Notes: generated from the sequence alone by a model not told the origin. A stretch of DNA of 64,000 nucleotides from Novosphingobium sp. (GCA_017745295.1 JAGHZR010000017.1:32424-96423); one strand, 5' to 3'; positions 9,029 through 18,388 are shown, numbered from the stretch's first letter. Numbers and translations are program-made.

Positions 9029-9092
9029 AAACGAACGTCAATAGTTTCGTTTGCATTTTCGTTTTAGCGGATATATTTTCGGATAACGAAAA
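9029..9092. promoter_or_regulatory. glpF-glpD divergent promoter with GlpR-type operators
   Basis: The 131-bp region between glpF and glpD is much richer in AT than its surroundings and holds repeated TTTCG/CGAAA words. AAACGAA (9029-9035) pairs with TTCGTTT (9046-9052). TTTTCGTTTT lies at 9056-9065. TTTTCG-GATAA-CGAAAA at 9076-9092 is a perfect 6-5-6 palindrome. DeoR-type GlpR proteins bind words of the form TTCG-(A/T rich)-CGAA, and glpR is the gene after glpD, so these are probably its operators for both directions. Confidence 0.7.
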
Positions 9093-9118
9093 CCACCCTA
9101 TCGACGAGAGAGACAGCC

Positions 9119-10657
9119 ATGATGCCCCCCGCCCCCAGCCCGCAGGACGAAACCTACGATCTGCTGATCGTCGGCGGCGGCGTGAACGGTGCAGGCATTG
9201 CTCGCGATGCCGCCGGGCGCGGTCTTTCGGTCTTGCTGGTCGAGCAGGACGATCTTGCCAGCCACACGTCCTCGGCCTCGACCAAGCTGATCCACGGCGG
9301 CCTGCGCTACCTCGAATACTATGAGTTCCGCCTTGTTCGCGAAGCCCTGATCGAGCGCGAGCGGCTGCTGGGCATGGCGCCGCACATCATCTGGCCGCTG
9401 CGCTTCGTACTGCCGCAATCGCTGTCGCCGCGCCCCGCCTGGATGGTCCGTCTCGGCCTGTTCCTCTACGACCACCTCGGCGGCCGCAAGAAATTACCGG
9501 GCACGGAAACGCTCGATCTCGACCGCAGCCCGCGAGGGAACGGCCTGAAAACGCAAAATTCGAAACGAAAAGGAAAGGCCTTCGCCTATTCCGACTGCTG
9601 GGTCGAGGACAGCCGCCTCGTCGTGCTCAATGCCATGGACGCCGCCGCACGCGGCGCCCGGATCGAGACCCGCACCCGCCTGACCGATGCCGTCAGCGAG
9701 AACGGTGGCTGGGTGGCAACGATCGAGGGCCAACAGGGGCCGCGCCAGGTCCGCGCCCGCATGCTGGTCAATGCCGCGGGTCCCTGGGTCGATGCCCTGC
9801 TGCGCCGCATCGGCCGGGCAAGGGACGATCGCGGCGTGCGCCTCGTCAAGGGCAGCCACATCGTCGTCCCGCGTCTCTATGAAGGCGACCATGCCTTCAT
9901 GTTGCAAAACCCCGACCGCCGCATCGTCTTCGCGATCCCCTACGAGCGCGAATTCACCCTGATCGGCACGACCGACGAACCCTGGACCGAAGCCCCCGGC
10001 AAGGCGACGATCAGTCCGGGCGAGATCGACTACTTGTGCGAAACCGCCAATCGCTATTTCGAGCGGCAGGTCGGCCACGAGGACATCGCCTGGAGCTATG
10101 CCGGCATCCGCCCGCTCTACGACGACCATGCCGCCAATGCCTCGGCAGTGACGCGCGACTATGTGCTCGACTTCGACAAGGGTGATGCGCGGCAGGCACC
10201 GATGCTGTCGATCTTCGGCGGCAAGATCACGACCTTCCGCAAGCTCGCGGAACACGCGATGGAGCATATCGCGCAGCTCTTCCCGCAAGTCGCAATGCCC
10301 TGGACCGCCGGTGCCGTGCTGCCCGGCGGCGACATCGCGGACGGCGACTTTGAGCGCTTCCTCGCCGACATGATCGAAAGCTATCCGCAGATGCCGCGCG
10401 ACCTGCTGCGCCGTCTCGCCCGCGCCTACGGCACCCGCGCGCCGGAAATCCTCGGTCAGGCCCGTACCCCGGATGACCTCGGGCAGGACTTCGGCGGCGG
10501 CCTCCATGCCCGCGAGATCGACTACCTCGTCGAAGCCGAATGGGCGCGCACGGCCGAGGATATCCTGTTCCGCCGCAGCAAGCTTGGCCTGCACGTTCCG
10601 CCCGGCACAGCCGAAGCGATCGATGCCTGGCTAGGCCGCAGTGCCGAGGCACGCTAA
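9119..10657 (+). CDS. glpD: Aerobic glycerol-3-phosphate dehydrogenase
   Basis: A 512-residue FAD enzyme at the inner membrane that oxidises glycerol 3-phosphate to dihydroxyacetone phosphate and passes the electrons to quinone. The FAD-binding motif LLIVGGGVNGAGIARDAAGR begins near residue 14, followed by STKLIHGGLRYLE, and the YSDCWVEDSRLVVLNA segment is the usual family block. Between residues 144 and 154 there is a short basic insertion (KTQNSKRKGK) encoded by an unusually AT-rich stretch that resembles a GlpR site. It is 33 bp upstream of glpR and the two probably form an operon. Confidence 0.97.
   Translation: MMPPAPSPQDETYDLLIVGGGVNGAGIARDAAGRGLSVLLVEQDDLASHTSSASTKLIHGGLRYLEYYEFRLVREALIERERLLGMAPHIIWPLRFVLPQSLSPRPAWMVRLGLFLYDHLGGRKKLPGTETLDLDRSPRGNGLKTQNSKRKGKAFAYSDCWVEDSRLVVLNAMDAAARGARIETRTRLTDAVSENGGWVATIEGQQGPRQVRARMLVNAAGPWVDALLRRIGRARDDRGVRLVKGSHIVVPRLYEGDHAFMLQNPDRRIVFAIPYEREFTLIGTTDEPWTEAPGKATISPGEIDYLCETANRYFERQVGHEDIAWSYAGIRPLYDDHAANASAVTRDYVLDFDKGDARQAPMLSIFGGKITTFRKLAEHAMEHIAQLFPQVAMPWTAGAVLPGGDIADGDFERFLADMIESYPQMPRDLLRRLARAYGTRAPEILGQARTPDDLGQDFGGGLHAREIDYLVEAEWARTAEDILFRRSKLGLHVPPGTAEAIDAWLGRSAEAR
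9559..9571. promoter_or_regulatory. Possible GlpR operator inside glpD
   Basis: TTCGAAACGAAAA inside the glpD coding sequence shares ACGAAAA with the strong palindrome at 9076-9092 and lies in an AT-rich patch that codes for a small basic insertion. Operators inside glpD are known in Escherichia coli. The spacing of the half sites (3 rather than 5) differs, so this is tentative. Confidence 0.35.
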
Positions 10658-10690
10658 GGGACTGCCCGGAAGGCGACGAGACGGGGAAAC

Positions 10691-11494
10691 ATGATCGAGA
10701 CGACTGCGGATACCAATGGCGACATCGTTGCCCAACGCCGCGCCCATATCCTGACCATCGCGCGCGGCGCGGGCAGCGTGAGCGTGGACGACCTTGCCGA
10801 GCGCCTCGGCGTGACGCCTCAGACGATCCGCAAGGATCTCAACGTGCTGGCCGGGCAGTCACTGCTCTCGCGCGTGCACGGCGGGGCGCTCATCACGTCA
10901 GGCGTCGACAACCTCGCCTACGACAAGCGCCGCGATGTCGCCTCGGACGCAAAGGCACGGATCGGCGCCGCCGCCGCCGCGCTGATCCCGGACGGCGCCT
11001 CGCTCTTCGTCAATATCGGCACGACCACCGAGGCCGTCGCCGCCAATTTCACGCATCACCGCAACCTCATGGTGATCTCCAACAACCTCAACGTCATCGA
11101 TACCCTGTCGAGCCATCCAGCGCTCGATCTCGTCAGCGTCGGCGGCAAAGTGCGCACCGGCGACCGTGCGGTGGTGGGCGCGCTCGCCATGCGCTTCATC
11201 GAGAACTTCCGCGTGGACTACGCCCTGATCGGCATTTCCGCGCTCGACAGCGACGGCAGCCTGCTGGACTTCGCAATCGACGAAGTGGAAGTCTCGCAGA
11301 CGATCATCCGCAACGCCCGCAAGGTGATCCTCGTCGCCGATTCCTCGAAAGTCGGCCGCTCGGCACCGGTGCGGGTCTGCGGGATGGAGGCCATCGACTT
11401 CTTCGTCTGCGACCGCCTGACCGACCCCGACTTGCGCAGCGCTTGCGAGAGAAACGGCGTCAACCTGATCGAGACGCAGCTCTACGACGGCTGA
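10691..11494 (+). CDS. glpR: DeoR-family repressor of glycerol genes
   Basis: A 267-residue regulator with the DeoR layout. The N-terminal winged helix-turn-helix includes RRAHILTIARGAGSVSVDDL and the recognition helix VTPQTIRKDLNVL (about residues 41-53). It is followed by the SRVHGGAL wing and a DeoR C-terminal sugar-phosphate-sensing domain (LFVNIGTTTEAVA, VVGALAMRFIENFRVDYALIG). GlpR proteins release DNA on binding glycerol 3-phosphate. Its place directly after glpD, and the TTTCG/CGAAA operators upstream of glpD and glpF, support the name. The last 13 bp overlap the end of the convergent DUF2891 gene. Confidence 0.92.
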   Translation: MIETTADTNGDIVAQRRAHILTIARGAGSVSVDDLAERLGVTPQTIRKDLNVLAGQSLLSRVHGGALITSGVDNLAYDKRRDVASDAKARIGAAAAALIPDGASLFVNIGTTTEAVAANFTHHRNLMVISNNLNVIDTLSSHPALDLVSVGGKVRTGDRAVVGALAMRFIENFRVDYALIGISALDSDGSLLDFAIDEVEVSQTIIRNARKVILVADSSKVGRSAPVRVCGMEAIDFFVCDRLTDPDLRSACERNGVNLIETQLYDG

Positions 11495-12495
11495 GATACC
11501 TGATCGAGCGCCAGTAGGGCGAACGTCGCCAGCCAGTGCTCGCCCATGTAGTCGCCCGCCAGGTGCGGCAGCGCGGCTTCGAGGTGGCTTTCGGCGATCT
11601 CCTCCCCGGTGCGGCTGACGAAGTGCCCTTCCGGCAGACGCGCCGCGATCTGCCGCCAGCACCAGGCGCGGCTGAGATTGAGACCATCGAGATGGGCGAT
11701 CTTGCCGTCGGTCCGATCCGAGACGAAGGCGGGCACCAGCAGGGTTTCGGGGCGGCCTTCGGCAATATCGGGAAGGAAGGCGTCGAACCAGTCGGCGAAC
11801 GCGACCGGAGAGAGCACGCAGCTCATCGCCAGCGCCTCGGTCAAGGTGGGTGAGAGGAACTCGTCGCCGGACGGCTCCCAGGCCTGCGCAGCGCGATCCC
11901 CTCCGAACCAGTCGCCAAGACGGCTTTCGATCAGGGCGGCAAGACTGCTGCGCCGGTCCTTCGCCCATTCATGCGCGAGCACGAGCGCAAAAGCCGAATT
12001 GCTGTGGATGCCGTGGCGGATCGGATACGTCAGCTTGGGGAGGTGGTCCTCGAAGCGCTGCGCGAAGATATCGGCCAGCTGTGCGAGGGCTTCGGCCCAG
12101 TCCCGGCTCTCGTGCAGCGAGAGTTCGTGATGGAGCGCCAGCAGCCAGCCCCAGCCGTAAGGGCGCTCGAATCCCTGGGACAGCGGGCGGGCAAGATAGG
12201 CGACCTCGCCCGCGATTTTCTCCGGCACGAGCATGGCATCGGCGCGCGCCCGAATGGCCTCGGCTTCCGGGATCTCGGGGAACAGGCGGAGCAGGCGCAT
12301 AACCTGCCACCAGCCATGTACGCAGCTGTGCCAGTCGAAACTGCCGAAGAACACGGGATGGAGCACGGAAGGCGTCTGCGCATCCTCCGGTCCATTGAGC
12401 ATATGGTCGAGCTTGTTGGGATACTCGCGGCCGAGGTGGCCAAGAGTGAGCTGCGCGAAATGCGAGGCATGCGCCGCCGTCAGGATCGTGGTCAT
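11482..12495 (-). CDS. DUF2891 family protein
   Basis: A 337-residue protein that matches what I know of the DUF2891 family: the conserved blocks FDWHSCVHGWW (about residues 53-63), GWGWLLALHHEL and RHGIHSNSAFAL are present, with many Trp and His residues like an alpha/alpha-barrel enzyme. No biochemical function is established. It is the last gene of a four-gene operon with 5-oxoprolinase, DUF969 and DUF979 genes, and its start overlaps the DUF979 stop (ATGA). No signal peptide is seen, so it is probably cytosolic. A role in handling oxoproline or a related cyclic amide is an inference from the operon only. Confidence 0.8.
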   Translation of the reverse strand: MTTILTAAHASHFAQLTLGHLGREYPNKLDHMLNGPEDAQTPSVLHPVFFGSFDWHSCVHGWWQVMRLLRLFPEIPEAEAIRARADAMLVPEKIAGEVAYLARPLSQGFERPYGWGWLLALHHELSLHESRDWAEALAQLADIFAQRFEDHLPKLTYPIRHGIHSNSAFALVLAHEWAKDRRSSLAALIESRLGDWFGGDRAAQAWEPSGDEFLSPTLTEALAMSCVLSPVAFADWFDAFLPDIAEGRPETLLVPAFVSDRTDGKIAHLDGLNLSRAWCWRQIAARLPEGHFVSRTGEEIAESHLEAALPHLAGDYMGEHWLATFALLALDQVSQPS

Positions 12496-13430
12496 CGGGA
12501 GAACCCCAGAAAATAGAGGAGAAGGATATTGGCCGCCAGCATCGCAAGCGCCGTGGGCGCCTGGGCGCGGATGACGCCATATGGGTCACGCAAGTTCAGC
12601 AAGGCGGCCGGGACGAGATTGAAGTTGGCCGCCATCGGCGTGAGAAGCGTGCCGCAGAAGCCCGCGAGCATACCGATCGCCGCCACGGCGGCGGGATCGC
12701 CATGCTGCACGGTCACGAGCAAGGGTGCGCCCATCGCCGCGAACATGACGGGAAACGCGGCCAGCGCATTGCCCATCAGCACCGTCAGCAGCGCCATGCC
12801 CATGCAATAGAGCGCCACTTGCGCAAAGAGGCTGCCGCCGGTGTCCACATGGTCGAGCAGGCTGCCCACCGCCGTTCCCATCCCGGCTGCGGCATAGATG
12901 ATACCGAGGCTTGCCAGAAGCTGGGGCATCAGGATCGCCCAGCCGAGGCCGTCGGCTAGCCGCACGCCCTCGCGCAAGGGCGCTTCGGCGCGGGTGCGGA
13001 ACCAGACCATGCAGATCACCGTCGAGGCCAGCGCTCCCAGCCCCAGCGAGACGAGCGTGGCGTCGGAAGCCTTGACGATCCCCGGCACCGACTTGAACAG
13101 CACCGTCCCCGCCAGCGCGATCGCCGGGATCGCCAGCGCGGGCAGGAACAGGCGATTGCCGTAGCGCGAGGCAGCCGCTTCCTGTCCCCCCTCATTCGAG
13201 GCCGGAGCCGCGCCGGTGCGGCCAGACGCCGCGACCACGACGATGACGATCGCCAGCACACCGTTGGCCATGTCGCCGATAGTGTCGCCGAGCAGGAAAC
13301 TCAGCGCGATCAGCCCCCAGAGCAGCGCCGTGGCGCGGCCCTTGCGGTCCCGCCGGTAAAGCGCCGTGACCAGTGCGAAACCGAGGAACATCGCGCCTGC
13401 CAGCGCATAGACGAGTTCGAGACCGATCAC
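12492..13430 (-). CDS. DUF979 family membrane protein (putative permease subunit)
   Basis: A 312-residue hydrophobic protein with about nine or ten predicted membrane helices, beginning MIGLELVYALAGAMFLGFA, matching the DUF979 family. DUF979 and DUF969 genes occur as pairs and are thought to form one transporter. The pair is often found with pyroglutamyl peptidase or 5-oxoprolinase genes, which suggests the cargo is 5-oxoproline or a related compound. The start overlaps the DUF969 stop by four bases and its own stop overlaps the DUF2891 start, indicating tight translational coupling. Confidence 0.82.
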   Translation of the reverse strand: MIGLELVYALAGAMFLGFALVTALYRRDRKGRATALLWGLIALSFLLGDTIGDMANGVLAIVIVVVAASGRTGAAPASNEGGQEAAASRYGNRLFLPALAIPAIALAGTVLFKSVPGIVKASDATLVSLGLGALASTVICMVWFRTRAEAPLREGVRLADGLGWAILMPQLLASLGIIYAAAGMGTAVGSLLDHVDTGGSLFAQVALYCMGMALLTVLMGNALAAFPVMFAAMGAPLLVTVQHGDPAAVAAIGMLAGFCGTLLTPMAANFNLVPAALLNLRDPYGVIRAQAPTALAMLAANILLLYFLGFSR

Positions 13431-14092
13431 GCCGCTTCACCCGAAGCAGACTTGCGCCTGCGGTCCAGCAGCAGGACCCGCCCGCCGTGGATGAGCAGGG
13501 CGGCGACAGCGGTCGGCACGGCCCACATCGACAGCGCGAAGGGCTCGGCCTTCATGCCGTAGCCCTCCATCACCCCTTTCATCAGCAGGATCGAGCCGAT
13601 CGCCAGGAAGATGTCCTCGCCGAAGAACAGGCCGATATTGTCGGTCGCCGCCGCCAGTGCCTTGGCGCGGTCGGCATCGACTTGCGCGCCGTCCTGCTCC
13701 GCCGCCGCTTCCGCCATCGGCCCGAGCATCGGCCGGACCATTGTGACCTGTCCGCCAAGCTGGGTAAGGCCCACCGCGGAAGTCAGCTGGCGCGCCAGCA
13801 GATAGGCGAACAGCAGCCGCCCGAGGGTGATCCCGCGCAGCCCCCGCATCAACTGCTTGGCGCGTTCCTGCAAGCCGTGCCGTTCGAGCAACCCGATCGT
13901 CGGAATGACGAGGAAGACGGCGGTAACGAACTTGTTGGCATTGAACGCCGCCCCGAACCGCGCGAGCAATTCGAGCAGCGGCAATCCCGCCGCCAGCCCG
14001 GCGGTCGCCGCCGAGGCCAGCACCACCGCCAGCGGATTGATCCGGGCCACCAGCCCGGCGACGAGAACGACGACGGCTAACAGAACCAGCAT
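13427..14092 (-). CDS. DUF969 family membrane protein (putative permease subunit)
   Basis: A 221-residue inner-membrane protein with about six helices, matching the DUF969 family, for example KFVTAVFLVIPTIGLLERHGLQERA and ATDNIGLFFGEDIFLAIGSI. It is the partner of the DUF979 gene, which it overlaps by four bases. It follows the 5-oxoprolinase gene by 40 bp, so the whole set is one operon. The transport role is inferred from the pairing and context. Confidence 0.82.
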   Translation of the reverse strand: MLVLLAVVVLVAGLVARINPLAVVLASAATAGLAAGLPLLELLARFGAAFNANKFVTAVFLVIPTIGLLERHGLQERAKQLMRGLRGITLGRLLFAYLLARQLTSAVGLTQLGGQVTMVRPMLGPMAEAAAEQDGAQVDADRAKALAAATDNIGLFFGEDIFLAIGSILLMKGVMEGYGMKAEPFALSMWAVPTAVAALLIHGGRVLLLDRRRKSASGEAA

Positions 14093-14132
14093 CTCGTGCT
14101 TCCCCCCATATCAGCTTCAGGCCATATTTGCT

Positions 14133-17100
14133 TCAGGCAGCCGTTTCGGCATCGGACAGTGCGCCGAAGCCGCCGCCGCCCGGCGTTTCTATGACGATGG
14201 CATCGCCGATGGCCAGCGGCACTTCCGCCGTACCGCCCAGATCGACTCGCGATCCATCAGCGCGCTCGACCCATTGCCGCCCGGCCTGTCCTGCCGCGCC
14301 GCCCTGAAGGCCGAACGGACCTTCACTGCGCCGCGAGGAAACGATGGTCGCGGTCAGCGGCTCCAGTGCCATGACCCTTCGCACCACGCCGTCGCCGCCG
14401 CGATGATGCCCCGCGCCGCCCGAGCCCTTGCGGATCGCGAAGCGTTCGAGCCGCACCGGATAGCGCATTTCCAGCACTTCGGGATCGGTGATGCGGGTGT
14501 TCGTCATGTGGGTATGGACCGCCGAGGCGCCGTCCGCCCGCGCGCTGGCCCCGGCGCCGCCGCAGATCGTCTCGTAGTACTGGACGCGCTCGTTACCAAA
14601 CAGGAAGTTGTTCATCGTCGCCTGTGCGCTCGCCGTAGCGCCGAGCGCGCCGAGCAGGGCATTGCAGACGGCCTGACTGACTTCGGTATTGCCCGCCACC
14701 ACCGCCGCACCGGGATGGGGCGACAGGAACGTCCCTTCCGGCACGACGATGTCGAGCGGAACCAGGCACCCTTCGTTGAGCGGCAGATCGGCATCGACCA
14801 GGCAGCGGAAGGCATAGAGCACCGACGCCCGCGTGACCGCCGGAGGCGCGTTGAAGTTGCCCGGACGCTGGGGATCGGTTCCGGTGAAGTCGATCGTCGC
14901 GCTGCGGCGCGCGCGGTCCACGCTCACCTGGACACGCAGCCGCGCGCCGTCGTCCATGCGGTAGTCGAAAGCGCCGTCGCCGATGCGATCGATCACCCGA
15001 CGCAGGCTCTCCTCGGCATTGGCCATCATGTGGCCGACGTAAGTGGAGACCATGGACCAGCCATAACGGCGCAGCAGCGCCATGATCTCGCGGATGCCGG
15101 TCTCGTTGGCCGCGACCTGCGCCTTGAGATCGGCCACGTTCATGTCGGGATTGCGCGCCGGATAGCGCGCTGCGGCAAGCAGGTCGCGCAAGGGCTGTTC
15201 GCGGAACGCACCGCCTTCGAGCAGCAGGAAATCGTCGATGACGACGCCTTCCTGCTCAAGGCTGGTCGAGACCGCCGGGGTCGAACCCGGCGCAATGCCG
15301 CCGATATCGGCATGGTGGCCGCGGTTGGCGACGAAGAAGCGGATCTCCTCTCCTGCCTCGTCGAAAACCGGAGCCACCACGGTCACGTCGGGCAAGTGCG
15401 TGCCGCCGCGATAGGGATCGTTGAGCGCGACCATGTCGCCCGGCTTGAGACTGCCGCCCCGCGCCGCCAGGACCGCGCGTACGCTCTCGCCCATGGCGCC
15501 GAGATGGACCGGCACATGCGGCGCATTGGCGATCAGGTTGCCGTCCGCATCGAACAGGGCACACGAGAAATCGAGGCGTTCCTTGATGTTGACGCTGGTG
15601 GAGGTGTGCCGCAGCACCGCCCCCATCTGCTCGGCGACGGCCATGAACATGTTGTTGAACAGTTCGAGCATCATCGGGTCGGCGACGTCGCCTTCACGCC
15701 CCTTCAGCGCGACCGAAACGCCTTCCTGTCGCAGAACCAGATTGCCCCAGTCGTCCATCGTCGCCACCCAGCCCGGTTCGATTACGGTGGTCGCCAGCGG
15801 CTCGCGGATGAGTGCGGGGCCGACCACGCGGTCCCCCGCCAGCAGTGCCGCGCGGTCATGGACGGCAGCAAGGGTTTCCGCCCCTTCCGCCCAGAGCGCC
15901 ATCTGCGTGAGGACCGGCAGTGCCTCGCCTTTCGGTCGCCGCGCCAGCCGGGGCATCGCGACGGTCTCGCCCGGCAGGATCACCTCGACCTCGATGCTGT
16001 CCACCACCAGCGCGCGGCCGGGGGTGGAGAACCCGAAGCGGGCGACATGGGCCTTGTCGAAGGCCTCGGACATCACCTCTGCATGGTCCAGCGTCACCGC
16101 GATGCCGGTATCGGTGCCTTGATAGCGCAAGTGCACGCGGGCTTCGGTCCGCAGCGCGGCACCTTCGCCGCCTTTCGCGATCGTTTCGGCCAGTTGCGCG
16201 CCGATCGCCTCGGCATCCGCGCGCAAGTCCGGGACCGTTCCGGCATCAAGCGGCCGCTCGATCGCCACCCGGCGCACTTCGCTGCGGTCGGCCAGCCCCA
16301 TGCCATAGGCCGAGAGCACCCCGGCGAAGGGATGGATGAAGACGGTGGATATTCCCAATTCCGCCGCCACCATGCAGGCATGCTGCCCGCCTGCGCCGCC
16401 GAAGCACTGCAAGGTGAAATCGGCGGCATCGTGGCCGCGCTCGGTGGAGACTTCCTTGATCGCCCGCGCCATTGCGGCAACGGCTACGCGCACGAAGCTT
16501 TCGGCCACCTCGCGCGGATCGGTGGTGCGTCCGGTCGCCGTCTCCACCTCCTGCGCAAGCGCAGCGAAGCGCTGCGCGACCACGTCCCGGTCGAGCGGTA
16601 GATCTCCATCCGGCCCGAAGATCGCCGGGAAGAACGCGGGCGCGATCCGGCCCAGCATGACGTTCGCATCGGTCACGGTCAGCGGGCCACCCCGGCGGTA
16701 GCAGGCGGGGCCGGGATCAGCCCCCGCGCTGTCCGGGCCGACGCGGTAGCGCGCGCCGTCGAAGTGCAGGATCGAGCCGCCGCCCGCCGCCACCGTGTTG
16801 ATAGCGATCATCGGCACGCGCACTTTCGCGCCTGCCACTTCGGCGTCGACCACCCGCTCCAGCGCGCCCGCATAGAGCCCGACATCGGTAGAAGTGCCGC
16901 CCATGTCGAAGCCGATGATCCGCTCGAAGCCCGCCGCCTGCGCCGTCCGCGCCGCGCCGATGACGCCGCCCGCCGGGCCGGACAGGATCGCGTCCTTGCC
17001 CTGGAAGGTGGCGTGCTCGGTCAACCCGCCGCTCGACTGCATGAAATAGAGCGGCACATCGCCCAGCCGCTCGACGACGCGGCCCACATAATCGCCCAGA

Positions 17101-17753
17101 ACCGGCGAGAGATAGGCATCGACGACCGTGGTCGAAGCGCGCGGCACCAGACCGAGCAGGGCGCTGGTGCCGTGGCTGGTGGAGACTTGCGTGAACCCGG
17201 CCTGCCGGGCCAGTTCCGCCAGCCGCCGCTCCATCTCGGGATATTTCCAGCCGTGCACCAGTGCGATGGCGCAAGCTGCGATCCCCTCGCCGCGATGCCG
17301 CGCGAACATCCGCGCGGCGGCCTCCTCATCGAGCCGTGAGATCGGATGGCCATCGACATCGCAGCGACCGCCGACTTCCTCGACGGCGCTGTAGAGCTGC
17401 TGCGGCAACCGGATATCGAGCGCGAAGAGATCGGGGCGGCTCTGGTCGCCAATTTCCAGCAGGTCGCCGAAACCCTCGTTCACCACCAGCAGCAGCGGCG
17501 CGCCCTGCCGCTCGAGCAGGGCATTGGTGGCGACCGTCGTGCCCATCTTCACCCCGGCCACGAGCCCGACGGGCAAAGGCGCATCGAAGTCGAGCCCGAG
17601 CAGGCTGCGGATTCCCGCCGTGGCGGCATCGCGATAGCGCTGGGGGTTCTCGCTCAGCAGTTTGGTCGAGACGAAAGTTCCGTCCGGACGGCGACCGACG
17701 ATATCCGTGAAGGTGCCGCCACGATCGATCCAGAACTGCCAACCCGACGCCAT
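14133..17753 (-). CDS. 5-oxoprolinase / hydantoinase A+B fusion protein
   Basis: A 1206-residue ATP-dependent enzyme with a HyuA half (residues 1 to about 690) and a HyuB half (about 700 to 1200), the fused layout and length of eukaryotic-type 5-oxoprolinases (OPLAH). The HyuA half has two actin-like phosphate motifs, DRGGTFTDIVG at residues 10-20 and IGFDMGGTSTDVG near 290. The HyuB half has NDPYRGGTHLPDVT and FVANRGHHADIGG metal/ATP-site blocks and a glycine-rich C terminus (ETPGGGGFG). It would cleave 5-oxo-L-proline to glutamate, or a hydantoin or related ring. The operon with DUF969/DUF979 favours oxoproline. It diverges from a MarR-like regulator. Confidence 0.9.
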   Translation of the reverse strand: MASGWQFWIDRGGTFTDIVGRRPDGTFVSTKLLSENPQRYRDAATAGIRSLLGLDFDAPLPVGLVAGVKMGTTVATNALLERQGAPLLLVVNEGFGDLLEIGDQSRPDLFALDIRLPQQLYSAVEEVGGRCDVDGHPISRLDEEAAARMFARHRGEGIAACAIALVHGWKYPEMERRLAELARQAGFTQVSTSHGTSALLGLVPRASTTVVDAYLSPVLGDYVGRVVERLGDVPLYFMQSSGGLTEHATFQGKDAILSGPAGGVIGAARTAQAAGFERIIGFDMGGTSTDVGLYAGALERVVDAEVAGAKVRVPMIAINTVAAGGGSILHFDGARYRVGPDSAGADPGPACYRRGGPLTVTDANVMLGRIAPAFFPAIFGPDGDLPLDRDVVAQRFAALAQEVETATGRTTDPREVAESFVRVAVAAMARAIKEVSTERGHDAADFTLQCFGGAGGQHACMVAAELGISTVFIHPFAGVLSAYGMGLADRSEVRRVAIERPLDAGTVPDLRADAEAIGAQLAETIAKGGEGAALRTEARVHLRYQGTDTGIAVTLDHAEVMSEAFDKAHVARFGFSTPGRALVVDSIEVEVILPGETVAMPRLARRPKGEALPVLTQMALWAEGAETLAAVHDRAALLAGDRVVGPALIREPLATTVIEPGWVATMDDWGNLVLRQEGVSVALKGREGDVADPMMLELFNNMFMAVAEQMGAVLRHTSTSVNIKERLDFSCALFDADGNLIANAPHVPVHLGAMGESVRAVLAARGGSLKPGDMVALNDPYRGGTHLPDVTVVAPVFDEAGEEIRFFVANRGHHADIGGIAPGSTPAVSTSLEQEGVVIDDFLLLEGGAFREQPLRDLLAAARYPARNPDMNVADLKAQVAANETGIREIMALLRRYGWSMVSTYVGHMMANAEESLRRVIDRIGDGAFDYRMDDGARLRVQVSVDRARRSATIDFTGTDPQRPGNFNAPPAVTRASVLYAFRCLVDADLPLNEGCLVPLDIVVPEGTFLSPHPGAAVVAGNTEVSQAVCNALLGALGATASAQATMNNFLFGNERVQYYETICGGAGASARADGASAVHTHMTNTRITDPEVLEMRYPVRLERFAIRKGSGGAGHHRGGDGVVRRVMALEPLTATIVSSRRSEGPFGLQGGAAGQAGRQWVERADGSRVDLGGTAEVPLAIGDAIVIETPGGGGFGALSDAETAA

Positions 17754-17767
17754 CGCACACTCCGACG

Positions 17768-17781
17768 ATTTACCGATAAAT
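17768..17781. promoter_or_regulatory. Palindrome in the divergent promoter region of the oxoprolinase operon
   Basis: ATTTA-CCGA-TAAAT lies 15 bp upstream of the oxoprolinase start, in the 125-bp gap shared with the divergent MarR-like gene. It is a candidate operator for that regulator; there is no second copy to confirm it. Confidence 0.4.
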
Positions 17782-17878
17782 TGTCAATGAACAGCGTCTC
17801 GCATTGCCTGTCAAGCGCGCAGGCGTGCTTCCGGTCATGCCATTGACAAGCCTTCACCCTTCGATTTCATACGATGGC

Positions 17879-18388
17879 ATGAGCGCCAACGAACCCGGTC
17901 CGATCATCTCTTCCGCGCATCTTGCCGACGGCGCATCCCCTGCCCTGTCGGAGCTGGAATTCAGCCTGACCCTCGTCGCGAATGCCTATCAGAAGTGGAT
18001 CGTGCGCTGCGCCGCTGCTGCCGGGCAGCAGCTCAGCCCGCTGGAAGTGCTGGTGCTCCACTCCGTCCGCCATCGCGATCGGCCCAAGCGCTTCATGGAC
18101 CTCATGCTGGTGCTCCATGTCGAGGATGCGCATCTGGTCAACTACGCCGTCCGCAAGCTTTCGAACGCCGGGCTGGTGGAGACGAGCCGCGTCGGCAAGG
18201 AGAAGGTCATCGCCGTGACGCAGGCCGGCATCGCCTTTTGCAACGCCTACCGCGCCATTCGGGAGAAAGTGCTGGTAGGCGACGTCAAGGCGTCGCTCAG
18301 CGAGGACACGCTCTCGCAGACGGCGGAAAAGCTGCGGATGCTCTCGGGAGACTACAACCAGGCCGCCCGCGCCGCCGCCACTCTATGA
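17879..18388 (+). CDS. MarR-like winged-helix regulator
   Basis: A 169-residue protein with a winged-helix fold of MarR type: LSPLEVLVLHSVRHRDR, FMDLMLVLHVEDAHLVNYAV (helix-turn-helix) and KLSNAGLVETSRVGKEKVIA (wing). It resembles a group of predicted MarR-like proteins of about 170-190 residues without a known ligand. The ATG at 17879 has a weak ribosome binding site; an ATG at 17837 would add 14 residues. It is divergent from the 5-oxoprolinase operon and is its most likely local regulator, by position only. Confidence 0.75.
   Translation: MSANEPGPIISSAHLADGASPALSELEFSLTLVANAYQKWIVRCAAAAGQQLSPLEVLVLHSVRHRDRPKRFMDLMLVLHVEDAHLVNYAVRKLSNAGLVETSRVGKEKVIAVTQAGIAFCNAYRAIREKVLVGDVKASLSEDTLSQTAEKLRMLSGDYNQAARAAATL

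Noticed and set aside
13827..16601. A 924-codon open frame on the plus strand opposite the oxoprolinase gene
   Set aside because: Its composition (many His, Arg, Gly, Asp) is the mirror of the high-GC gene on the other strand, which has full family motifs; no domain is recognisable in it.
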